Below, in pieces: positions 32,234 through 43,280 of a DNA stretch of 60,000 nt. Both the position numbers and the translations under genes were made by a program. The notes under the pieces were generated by a model. That model saw only the letters and a program-made list of their open reading frames with translations, was not told the DNA's origin and did no database searches. Origin of the DNA: Gnetum montanum. Its lineage: Eukaryota > Streptophyta > Gnetopsida > Gnetales > Gnetaceae. The DNA is taken from NCBI GenBank assembly GCA_015680685.1, contig MNCI01033448.1, positions 64,001 through 124,000 of the forward strand, in the 5' to 3' direction. Numbering within the stretch: position 1 is the stretch's first letter; each line of letters opens with the position of its first letter.

Positions 32234-35200
32234 ATGGTGCATAGAAGTGAGTGTAGATGCCTCAGCCTTACTAATATGGATGAAGGTGATTGCACCCTAT
32301 GACATCTCCCTAGGGCTCATGTTGAAGAGCGTCAAGAGGTACCATCTACCAAGTACATCATCACACTGCCCTTGCCCATTTGGTTTCTTTCTAAGCTTTC
32401 TTAAGGTTTTGAGGGTTTTTTAGGGTAGCTTGTGTGGGGCAGGAACCACCATTGCTATTGCCCACCATGGCCAACATGCCATGACTACCATTGTGACACA
32501 GTCGCCATTGTTAGAAGTTGCGCAAGCACCATAGATCACATCATTTTCATTCATTCAATTTTTTTCAGTCAATTTTTTAACTTTACTTCAAAGGGTTTAG
32601 ATGGCACTCTGGGTTGTAGCATAGTAGGGCAAGACAAAGATTTTATAGCGTCCCATGCAGTGAGATAGAATGGGTGTTTCAAGCTTCTTATTTAGCATAG
32701 CATGTAAGGGAGTGTTTTGGAACTTTGCATTCCACAGTACATAACAAGGGTTTCTTGTGTGTCTCACATGGTGGAATAGGGCAAAGGTTTCAACGGTGTC
32801 TCGTGTCAATTTTTAGTCACTATGGTGTCCTTGACAACATTACTAGAAAGCTAAAAAAAATTTCATTCTGTTGCTATGCTCCCTGGGAGAATGACTAAGA
32901 ATTTGTATTTTTTTTTTAAAATTTTTCCTAGTTATGTACAGTTGCTACACTGCATGGGAGTATGTATAGTTGAAACATTTCTCTGCAAACTATTACCAAA
33001 ATGTCACGCTACATGGGAGTGCAACAAACACAATTTCATTTGATTTCTTGTCGTATAGTTGTTACGCTCCATGGGAACATGAGGAATACTTAAAAAAAAT
33101 TTTACTCTAGAACTGTCATGCTCTACAGGAGTGTAACCAACACTTAGAAAAATGTTTGCTCAAAAACTGTCATGCTCTATGAGAGCGTGACTGACACTTA
33201 GAAAAAGTTTTTGTTTCCAAATTTTCACACTCCACAGGAGTGTGATCAACGTTAGAAGAATATTTGAGAATTTTTTTTTTGCATCATTTGTCAACTACTT
33301 TTGTTATTTTTGTTGTTCCTTTTTCAATACTGACATTTTCATTGTGACAATGCAGGGTCATGCTAAAGCTAGTCCTTATTGTGGTTGAGCTTGTAGGGAT
33401 CTTATGCTATATAAGTGCCCCTATTCCTAATATCCCTACACCACATGCACTAGTAGGAGACCAGGTAGTTTGGTTTTGAGAGGGTGTGCAAGAATTATTA
33501 GAATTCTTACTTCACTACTTTAGTGTGATGATGTGGTCACACTTGTGTGCTGAAGCAATAGGCATCCTGGTTGAGACATTATTGCTTGGGATAAACTAAG
33601 GCATTTGGAAATTCATGATGAATGGACCTACTGAAGGTGAAGGGGCAGAGAGCTCAAGTCAGTGCCTGAAAGGACTAAGACCCTTTTCTTGGATTTGGGA
33701 AATGCTAGAGTTTAAATGATACCATAAATACAATACTTTGTTCGTTGCACACCACATGGATATGACCTTCCAAAATCCACCTGGAAATGTCTATTGTGCT
33801 GGATGGTAAGTCTTATTGGGATGATAGAAATTTAATTTTTATTTTCTCTATATAACTTTTAATTCTTATTGCCATTTTATCTATTGCCAGATTCTTGGCT
33901 GATAAGAACGATCTTCAAGATAGGGAAGGGGCATTAACCCTAGTCCAAACGACCCTACAAGAGTTCTCATCTGCTAAGAACATACGTGTTGGCATCATAG
34001 AGAAACTTGGGATAGACATGAGGACTTACCTAATAAAGTACTCTAAATATTACGTAAAGTTCTAGGAACTCACGTGGTTAGATGGGAAGTGGGCATCCTA
34101 TTGGGTACCCATTGTGGAAGAAGTGTCAATTCAAATACCACCATTCCCCATACCATTTGTGCAAATTGAGTTATATTATGTGTTTATTTTTATGCATTAT
34201 TTATTTTTTTACCTTTCCATTACATCGTTGATTCTATTTTTGGTTACTGTAGTAGTAGCCAAATCCAAGGAGGTCATACTGATTGTCTTAGGACATACTG
34301 AGGCTAACCTTCTCTTTAAATATGGTGAGGTCAATGAGTCATATCATTGGTTACATAATAAGGCCCCATCAAAAATTGTCCAAAATGTTCAAGAGGATAG
34401 GCTGATGGACCTCTTTTTGGCTGTGAACCCAAGCATCCTAATAGTGAAAATGATTACCCTTGTTGACTCCTTCATGAAAAGCATTGATCACTTTTGCATG
34501 CAAGTTCACAACATGTGAGTGGTCTTTAAGATCACTGATGATCTCTTTTCAAATCTCTTTGGTTTCCCCTTTGATGGTCTACCTATGGGTGAAAATACTA
34601 GCAAGGATCTAAACCACCGAGGGGACATCAAAGAATGACATTGATAAGAATTACAAAGCCATTTATATGAAAAAAGTTAAATTATTGGTAGTCCAACATA
34701 TTTACCCTATCTTCTGGGCTCACACTTTCCCCAAGCTACTTTCCCAAGGAAACATTCTTGGGTAGAGCAAGCTTAGATCATGAGGGATATAATAGAGGAG
34801 GTGATGTGATACAACTAGGATAGATATCTTGTAGAAGGCTTATGGGCTGAGATGATTAAGCTACGCAAAAAACTTGAGGCACCTTCTCATGTTCACTTTG
34901 CATTTTTTATAGCATGCTTGCACATGTTTGTGGAATTTTTGGTGGTTCATGAAAATGGGATCTGGGTGGTGCAAGATCGCATTGAAATATCCAAGCCATG
35001 GATCCACCACTCAGCTTGAGGACTCTCTAGAGGCTATTGGGGAGTATTTTTCGATCACAACCAAGGATTAGACAGGATCGTGAGGGGATCGGGATGGGGA
35101 TGATAACCAAGGATTAGACTCAAAAATAACCACTTAGCTTGAGGACTCTCTAGAGGCTATTGGGGAGTCTTATTCATAAGTATGCCAGATATTGATCGAC

Positions 35201-35863
35201 TGTGAGGGGCAAAACCAAAGCCATGCATGAAGTAATTAAACAACGCTTGAAAATGGATCTCTTGGCTTAAAAAGAACCAATATTGGAAAGATTACAGCAC
35301 CAAGGTGTATGAATGGGGGTAAGCATAAAATAATCATAAGCATATGTACAAAATGAAAAATGCTACTTACTACAAAAGGTACAAAAATGAGTCTATAGAA
35401 CATGGAGGTCGTGAGCTATTCCTTAACACAATTGGTGCTACTAAGGCTTATAGTAGATTTGTAAAGCACTTAGTGGTTAGAAAATTTCTAGAAAGGGAAA
35501 TAACCATGCCTTTTGGGGAGGCCACATCTACTACGTTTTCTCCTGGGCCACCCATATGGATAGCTATGGAGAAAGAGAAGATCTTAGCAGGTGTTGACTT
35601 AGGGGAGGAGGACTAGGCTAATTTGACTAAGGAAGAAATCTTCTAGCGCTTGGAATCTAGCCTTAACAAAATACCACTAGACATGGATGTAGGCCCATCT
35701 TAAGTTATTTAAGTCTACTTTAGTACAATTTATTTCATGATAGCCTCATATGTTATCTTGCTTAACCATTGGTTTATTATTTTATCCTTGGCTTGTGCAG
35801 GATCTAGACGAAGATGCAGGACCTAGTGGAGCAGTAGATAAAGACAGAGGAGAGAAGCTGTAG
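32234..35863 (+). pseudogene. antisense multi-exon gene of element B (plus strand), with internal deletion
   Basis: Homologue of the antisense gene of A, here on the plus strand because B is on minus. Exons: 32234-32352, 33356-33805, 33891-34164, 34256 to about 35030, remnants of exon 6 from about 35170 to 35703, and 35801-35863. By these boundaries exons 1, 2 and 3 have the same lengths as in A (119, 450 and 274). Acceptors TGACAATGCAG, CTATTGCCAG and GGCTTGTGCAG and the donor ATGGTAAGTC are clean; the donor of exon 3 is mutated. Exon 2 has LIVVELVGIL, VMMWSHL, NTLFVAHHM and NPPGNVYCA. Exon 4 keeps FKYGEVNESYHWL and LMDLFLAVNPSI. Exon 5 is missing, with a duplicated 'cttgaggactctctagag' at 35018 and 35139 flanking the scar. 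Exon 7 gives DLDEDAGPSGAVDKDRGEKL and stop. Element A was inserted 10 bases before the ATG. Confidence 0.68.
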
Positions 35864-36434
35864 TCTATACATTGATGTTTTAAAATGTTTAAGATGTAAC
35901 CCTATTGTTGGGAAATATTGTAACTTTGAATGTGGACATAATTTTGGACTATGTATTTCATTTACAGTTTAACAAAAAGCATGATACCTATTTTATTTCT
36001 TTTACTTGGCATTTTTGTTAATGTAATTAGGCCTCTTATGGGCCCCACACAATAGATTAAGGCTATTTTAGGCCATGGCTAGTTTAAGGCCATTTCAGGC
36101 CATGCTATAGTTTAAGGCCATTTTAGGCCATGGCTAGTTTAAGGCCATTTCAGGCCATGCTATAGTTTAAGGCCATTTTGGGCCATGGCTAGTTTAAGAT
36201 CATTTCAAGCCATGCTAGTTTAAGGTCATTTTAGACCATGCTATAGCTATAAAAGGGGATAGTGGATAGTCAGTTTTAAGCCTTGGTAGGCCATGTGATA
36301 GTGTAAGGTTGTTCTAGGCTAGGGTGATAGTTAAACAAAGCATAACTAACACAAAATGTAAACATAACGCAAAATTGAAATTGTACAAAAAAATACTAAA
36401 GAAAAAAGAACTACAAGAAAATTAGGGATGTTCC
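35864..36434 (-). repeat. interval between antisense gene and protease of element B, with GGCC array
   Basis: The region holds the 3' flank of the antisense gene and, at about 36020-36250, six to eight copies of TAGTTTAAGGCCATTTCAG plus GCCATG (plus strand), which is the B version of the post-protease array of A. There is no gene between 36250 and 36434; it is the non-coding tail after the gag-pro stop. Confidence 0.65.
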
Positions 36435-39364
36435 CTAATCATGTAGATATTTCCTAACCCAATGTGGGTTAGGTGATGTATACAGCCTGGCAGACTTGAG
36501 ATGATAGTCTTCCAGGTTCTCATCTACCATTGAAAAAGGCAATTCTGCACATGGAGTTTCTTCATGCAGATCATTACTTTTTCTTGGTTCACTTGCTGAA
36601 CAACATTAGGTTTTGTTGTAAGCAAGTGATGCATCTTTGGAGACTTCTATCTCTAACCCTTTTTTAGTGTTTATATTGTTGATAGCCCGGGGGGCTATGT
36701 CATCACCAATGATCACCACTTCTCCACCCGCATAGGGTAGGTGGATCTCTTGGTGGATTGGTAAATATATGAACCTTAATGAGGCTAACCAAGATCTTCC
36801 TAAGATTAAATTGGACCTAGCCATCTCCTCCACCATGATGAATTCTGCATTCATGGAGAATTGGTCTCTTCCCATGAAATCGATAGTGATGGTTTCCTTG
36901 ACCACAACATGCGCCTAGCCCACAGGCCCCATTTATCATGAAGCCTCAATGTCAAATAGTCACAGTTTCCTTGCCATGAGAATTGGTTCCTTAACATTGA
37001 CTCTACATTGTCACCAATGCTGATATCATTAATGGTGTATCCTACATTGCTAGCATTCAATGAGTCTTTATAAATATTCATAGATTGGTTCGTTGGCCGA
37101 ACAAGACTATTTTTGTCAAGGACTAGCTTACCTTGATCAATCATGCATTGAATATCATCTTTTAATTCTAAATAGTAATCTATGTCATGGCCACACAATT
37201 GGTGGTAGTTACAAAATCGATCCAGCCTAAAATTTTTTGGCACTGGAGGCTCGTTGGGCATAGCTATAGAGGGGTCTCAGAGGATCTCACAGTACCTCTC
37301 ATTACATTTATAGGCCTCCTCTAACATTTTCTTATGTTGAATATGCCCAGCAGTCAGCAGTTGATACAAAATTTCTGATGGCTTAATTGGTAATGGGGTA
37401 TATTTCGAGCAATCTTTGCACTCAAAGTTTAGTCTCGACGAAGCTTGCGCTATGGTTGTTGATGATGCAAGTTGGTTGGTTTCCACATTACTAGAGCTTG
37501 AGGTTTTTTTGGTAGTAGCTTGGGCCTTAGACACCTTTGTCATCTATTTGTTGTTATTGGTCTAGGCTTCACTAGCCACAGTCACCATAGTGGTTGTTGT
37601 GGCCTTCGACTTTTCTTTATCTTTCTTTGCATGTGTGCTTTTGTAAGCTACATAAGCTAGATCTTTGCTAGCCTCTACTACCTCTTGTATGCTCTTTATT
37701 TGAGCAAAGGCTTGGTTAAGGGAGTGCAGGGCTAAATAATATAGTTTGGATTTAATGAAATTTTTTACAGCATCCTTAAAAATAGCTAGCAAATGATTTG
37801 CAACAATGGGCTCATGAATCTTGTTTAGAGTAGTACTCTAACATTGTATGAATTTCTACACAGGTTCTAGCACTTCTTACTTGACACTCATGAGCTAGTC
37901 TAACATGGCTTCTAGCTTCAAGTTCTACTTGAAGTGGGTTACGAATTGACTTAAAAACTCATACTAGAGTTGAAATAGAAGCACGTGGAAGTGCACAATA
38001 CCAATCTAAATATTTTCCAATCAAAGACATGGTAGAGACACGAATAATCGTGTGTGGCCATGGTTGTAGTAATAAGGACTTAGTTTAAAAAGTAACTAGG
38101 TGGGAATTTGGATTACCCTCTCCATTGTATTTTGTGAATTGGGGAAGTTGTACCCTAGGAGGTAACATGGGCAGAGGAATGATGGGGCTAATAAGGTCAT
38201 CATGATAAAATTCTAGTACATGGATTATTTCAGAGCTGGCAGCTTTAAGCTGCTTAACTTCATTAGTGAGGGTTTGAATAAGCTAAAATGCTTGATCTAG
38301 ACTTAGGGATGTAAAGGGTTGCATTAGTTGTACGGTTGGTAGTGTCATTGGAGTGGCTACCATGGGTGGTGCTGTCGGTGCTGCTACCAATCCCATTGGG
38401 GGTACTATTGGAGCAGCTCCCATTGGTGGTGCCGCCAACATGGCTACCAGCCCGGATGGAGATGGTGCCATTGGAGTAGCCCAAAATCCTCTAGGTGATT
38501 GTATCATATGAAACACTTGATATATTTGTGGTTGTGAATAGGATGGGATCTAAGGCAATTGAATAGTAGGGAAGGATTTTTCCACCCACCACGTGGTTGA
38601 GGTTGGAGCTATTGTTGGTGGTGGGACTGACATAGAAGGGATAATAGGCACAGGCTTGTTTGTGGCTATAATGTAGGCATTGTATGCACATATGGCAACA
38701 TGGGAATCATATACACTAGCTGTGAAAATTGAATAGACTATGAAGGAACAATAAAGGGAAAAGAGGTCGAAGGCCCCACATGTTGTTGCGTTGATAGCAT
38801 TTGGTGGCTACCTATCACCAGTGAAGGTTTGGACTGTAGAAGCATTGTAGTCATCATAAAGAAGGAAGAAGACTATGACTGGTGTGAAAGAAACATAAAG
38901 GTAGACTATGAGGCTGAGACATAGAGTAGGCCACCACCTTTGGAATGAGATTCAAACTCCTCTTGCCCATCTTGAAGTGGCTCATCATAGTGGGATGTTG
39001 TGTCTCATTCTTTTAAGCCACTCATTCACATATGTTGGTTCAAGATCCATTGGAAAGTTTTAGTAAGTGGTATAATGTCATCAGGTGTGGGAAGGAACTC
39101 CCTTCCATTTTAGTGAATAATATCAAAGCTACACTTTTCTTCTATTTCTTGGTAGTCCAAAAATAGGCCAACCCAAACCTTTGCACATAAAAACTTGTAT
39201 CATTCCTCATCAAGAATCGTGTGAATAGGGGATTGGTGCGATAGTATAAGAGATTTCCATTGTAGGAATACTAGGCTTAGTGAGTGCTTAACATCCACCA
39301 TATGTTGCAAGGGGTGAGTTATTTCTAAGATCGAGGTGGTAGCTGAGGTGTTGGATGGGTTCAT
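36435..39364 (-). pseudogene. gag-protease of element B, with deletion of the protease active site
   Basis: Minus strand, ATG at 39364 (MNPSNTSATTSI), stop at 36437-36435 after a tail containing TSPNPHWVRKYL. The Gag part has a Gln/Pro/Met-rich region (39300-38260), the capsid-like domain (about 38230-37560, VKNFIKSKLYYLALHSLNQA), the CKDCSKYTPLPIKPSEIL block (37420) and the zinc knuckle RFCNYHQLCGHDIDYYLEL (about 37210). After the knuckle only about 130 bases separate IYKDSLNASNVGYTIND from the second half of protease (MVEEMARSNLILGRSWLASL at 36840); the Pro-rich linker and the strand with the catalytic DDGA are gone. This copy therefore lacks the protease catalytic residues in addition to its frameshifts. 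Confidence 0.78.
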
Positions 39365-39819
39365 TTTCACTATGTCAAAAGGATGTGAGAAGAAGAAAAA
39401 TTTGTGAGAAATGTATGAATTGTAGTAAACTTTGAACTGAAATGATTAAGTAGGTAAGCTGTGAAGAAAATAGGCCAAAAATGGCTAAGTCTAAAAATGT
39501 TGAAAAAGTAATAATTTGTGATGTTATGCTCATTATGCTCTATGGGACTGTCATGCTGACAGGGTTGTCATGATCGACAAAACATTTAGAGGTTGACACA
39601 GTAAATAGTTTTGGACTTTCTATCTTGTGGGGTTTTAGAGGAACTATTAACTAAGATCAATTTGCACCAACCAAAATGTGGACAACTCCTGCACTGGCCT
39701 ATGATCCAGCTACTACCATGGTAGGTTTATAGGGGTGTTACATCTACACTGGCTTGCAACTAATAATGGGGGTACAGAAAGCATGCGGTACTACCCATGG
39801 CACATAGAAGGAATAGGAA
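39365..39819 (-). other. 5' leader of element B
   Basis: Non-coding sequence between the PBS and the gag ATG. It contains one degenerate copy of the leader unit seen in A and E (39690-39800, minus strand). No open frame is conserved. Confidence 0.5.
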
Positions 39820-39838
39820 GGCCGTTCTTCTAGTGCCA
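39820..39838 (-). other. primer-binding site of element B
   Basis: TGGCACTAGAAGAACGGCC on the minus strand, five bases inside the LTR end (TATA at 39847-39844). It matches the PBS of A and E at most positions. Confidence 0.6.
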
Positions 39839-39843
39839 AAAAC

Positions 39844-40319
39844 TATAGCATCCGAAAAAGTTAGTGACTGGAACACCAAGGGGTCATTGGGCGTATAGCC
39901 TAACCTTGAGTCGGTGGAAGGGCCATGCTAGAGAAAATGAAAATGGAACACCTTGAACAGTCTAGTTAATCAGATAGGGACTTACATGGTGTATAATAAC
40001 TATTTGGAGATAGAGTTTCTAGAGCATCACCCACGAGAGCTGGGACAAGTAGAAATGGAACATACAAAACAAGGTAAGTGCACCAATGCATATTGACAAT
40101 AGAATTGAGAAATTATGTTAACAATTTGAAATACATGTTGAAATGAAATGAAGTGCAAACTTAGGTGAAGAAATGCACTACCCCAAATTTTTGGAATGCA
40201 ACTATTGAATAAATGATGTATCAAACTAGCATGCAGTATTAAATGGGCATAGAATGACAGCGGAGTAGTATGGTCACAGTCTCTAGGATGTTGGGGATGT
40301 AGTGTTGACAACAACCAGG
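39844..40319 (-). repeat. 5' LTR of element B, U5-side fragment
   Basis: Its 476 bases align with 5146-5623 of the B 3' LTR ('accaaggggtcatt', 'acatggtgtataataactatttgg', 'aagaaatgcac'). The match stops at 40319, where a new LTR terminus TGTAACAACC begins. The rest of B's 5' LTR must lie beyond element C, outside the window. Bases 40315-40319 (ccagg) would be the duplication of C. Confidence 0.7.
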
Positions 40320-41925
40320 TGTAACAACCAAAAACTTTGATGGCTGGAAAACATTAAGGGGTCAGCAGGAGCGACAGTTTCGACCCCGTACCCACGAGCG
40401 GGCCATGCTAGGTGTGTGCAGATATGGGATGCCCTGAATGGTCTAGTGGATTAGACAGGGATTTAATCAACATCTATATAGCCTTTTGCAACATATATTT
40501 TTGAAATGGGAACAAAAATGCAAAGTAATGCTTGAAAGTAAATAAAGCAAAAAAACATAGTATAAAACAAAACAATAAGCAAGAAATAAAGTAAAATGTA
40601 GTTAGAAAAATGCACCTCTCTGAAGCTATAGGTTTGCTCTGTCAAGGTGGATACAGTCGGTTTCATAGCTTGGCAAAGTGCAGAGATCCCGAGAGTAACC
40701 AAGACGTGTAGAGAAAAAAAAAGTTGTGCGCTTGGGTGCAGAATTGGGTGTTGACAATGCAGGGATTCTACCAAGGTGGTAGAAAGGGAGACAGAACAAA
40801 GTGCTGGCTAAAGATGCTAACTATTTGCAGTGTCAAATAGAAAGCTTACAATGCTTGCTATTACAATGTGCCTAGAAGAGAACTTGAGTGCTAGAGAAAA
40901 AGTTGAAGAATCTGAAAAATCTTCGAACTTTTGAATGTTGTTTGTTGAAAAAATTTTGAACCCTTTGAATGCTGCTTGTTGGGGTATTTATAGGGCCAAG
41001 GGCACGTGAAAGGGGCAGTTTGGACACCTCATGCCTTGGGCCCACATTGACTTGCTGGCACCACATGTGTCATGTATGACTGTTGGACCTCCAAGAACAT
41101 TCTACTGCAATCCTGTCATGCTGTAACTATGAGCCTACCATGCCGTAACTGCATCGTTAGTGTCTAGGGACGTGTTCCAATGGTCCAATTAGGTGAAGTG
41201 CATTGATTTCACACAACCACCCTCATGCCCTACTATGCTTTGTAGCATAGCACCTTGTCATGCATTCCGCTACATATGTGTTGCATGCTTGCTACGCTAC
41301 GTAGCGTAATGACTAGCCTTAGTCATGAAAACATTGCCAATTTGCAAACTTTGCTTCTGCAAGATTTGCAAACTTGCTGATTTCAGCCTTTTGAGCTACC
41401 TTCTATCTCTTCTGCAGGATTTCTACACCTCGCTACACCATGTAGCTCAGTGTAGCATAGCAGCAAACATGGTTCGCAGCTTCCTAATGACAAAGAACAT
41501 TCTAAGGACTTAAATTTTGGTGAAGGGATTAGCTGTAAAGTTGTTGTCATGTTATGCTACATTACGTAGCATAGCGTAGCATCGCACTTCATTTTGCAAT
41601 CGTCTTTTGAAGCTTGCTATGCTACATAGCGAGGCGTTGCGTAGCGCAGCAGACTTTGTGACTGAGAAAACTTACCAAACTATTTCATGCATCCAGAATG
41701 CTGCTGCCAACTCCGTGCACTATTTCTAAGTAGGATGTCAGTTGGGCAAGCTACTTGGGTGGATAGGTAGGGTAACCTAGAGCTTATTCATCCCCAAAGT
41801 AGAAAATTTGCAGAACTAGCTAGCCTAAACTCAGATCGTTCCCCTCCCGAAGAACTGTCATGGTGCTATATAGATTGTAAGGCCTGGTGAAGCGAGAATG
41901 ACTTCAAATTTTTTGGGGTGTTTCA
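40320..41925 (-). repeat. 3' LTR of element C (minus strand)
   Basis: 1,606 bp from TGTAACAACC (U5 end on the plus strand) to GGTGTTTCA (U3 start). The TATA box is on the minus strand at 40992-40985. Strong GCTACGCTACGTAGCGTA-type palindromes lie near 41288-41309 and 41555-41582, and one near 41615-41650. It is bordered on its U3 side by the PPT of C and on its U5 side by the broken B LTR, which shows that C jumped into B. Confidence 0.75.
40985..40992 (-). promoter_or_regulatory. TATA box of the C 3' LTR
   Basis: TATAAATA on the minus strand in the context GGCCCTATAAATACCCC, identical to that of A. Confidence 0.65.
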
Positions 41926-41945
41926 TTGGCCTCTCTTTGTCGATG
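41926..41945 (-). other. polypurine tract of element C
   Basis: Minus strand: CATCGACAAAGAGAGGCCAA immediately before the LTR. The inverted partner TTCTTTGTCAACGTCTATC is at about 41964-41982. Confidence 0.65.
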
Positions 41946-43280
41946 TCTGGGGAATGGGCTCGATAGACGTTGACAAAGAATACAAAACACCGTAGCGGGT
42001 ACAATGCTAAGGTTGTCTCTTGGTGAATGTCAAGACAGCACTTGGTCATACTTGAGAGTGTTGCATTGGTTTTGCAAAGGTTAAGAAAGAGAGTGAAGAT
42101 GCTATTTAGTAGAGTCTATCATCGAAGTGCTCTAAGGGACTCATTCATGTTTTCATCTTTGGTTGGCGTTGTTCTTCAACCTCTTGTAGGACAGGTGTGT
42201 CCTTCACAGGATGAGTTGTGTTACATCCGTGAAGGGTTTTGACCTGCCTACATATGCTTCTCATATGGCGAGTTGTGTTACACACATCATGGAATTTGCA
42301 CTTTGATGTAGCTAAGTTAGCCGAGGCACTCGCTTTGTGACACTGTAGCATTTTTTGTTGTAGCAAAATGTGCCCATAGGGGTAAAGGTCTTGCTAGCTG
42401 TTGGCATTGTTGAAGCTATTGGGCATTACCATTGGTGTGTGATGTCCAAACCAGGAAGGTCAGCAATGGCCTTAGCAGCATCGACATGGAGGAGCTAGCC
42501 TCAAAGGCACCGAGAGGTGCTGTGGGTGTGGATGCTCTGGCATCTCGGCCAATGGCATGCACTCTTAGTTCAGCTATGGGATCATCTACCACATAGCTAG
42601 ACATCATGCAAGCGGAGGCATTGGTAGGTGGATGGAGAGTAACAATATTGTGGCTGGGCCACAATACTACTAGAACTCCATATGCGTGAACTAGCCCAGG
42701 AACTACTGTCAAGGTAGTGGGCTATGGTGATGGTAGGTTCAGAGGGCCAGTATAATGCCATACGGCATCTTCATAGGGTTAGCATGATGTCAAGGGTGGT
42801 AATGTCATATGTGTCCCAGACCACATTCTCAGTGCGTTGTGAACTGTGTTCTAGAGCTACGATGTCCCACCCACACGTCAGCATCATGCATGCTTTTTTG
42901 ATGCGTACTCAGTGTAGATGCATGTCGGGGATGTGATACGAACCCAGTTTAAGGTCTTGGTAGACCATGTTCTGGTTTAATGTCCTAGTGGACCGCTGTG
43001 CTAGTTTAAGGTCCCAACAGACCATACATGTCAGTTTAACATCGTAGTGTACAAGCAGTGCCAGTTTATAGTCATAGTGGACTAGCAGTGCCAGTTTTAT
43101 GTCGTAGCAGACAGTTGCCACCAGTTTAACATCATAGAGGATAGTGCTCAATGCTGCTACTTTATCGTCATTGTTGATGTTGCTTGGTGCGATTGCCAGT
43201 TTATTATCATAGTGGATGGTGCTTGGTGCGACTGCCAGTTTATTTTCGTAACGGACAGTGCTCGTTGTTGCCGTTGTGCT
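41946..43280 (-). other. 3' non-coding region of element C with repeat array
   Basis: No gene. At about 42940-43260 there is an array of units such as 'ccagtttaacatcgtagtgga' and 'ccagtttatagtcatagtggac' (plus strand), the C version of the post-pol array. The remainder aligns loosely with the post-pol sequence of A. Confidence 0.55.

Noticed and set aside
34114-34260. Hydrophobic stretch (FIFMHYLFFYLSITSLILFLVTV) as a transmembrane segment of the antisense protein
   Set aside because: The stretch is intron 3 read through, because the donor after exon 3 is mutated in B. In A and E the equivalent sequence is a T-rich intron with proper borders.
39844-41925. One shared LTR joining C and B in a tandem (LTR-internal-LTR-internal-LTR) array
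   Set aside because: The block looked like a single 2.08-kb LTR with a PPT on one side and a PBS on the other, but a second LTR terminus (TGTAACAACC) lies at 40320 and repeats the U5 block. The first 476 bases match B's LTR and the rest is a complete LTR of C, so a nested insertion explains it better.
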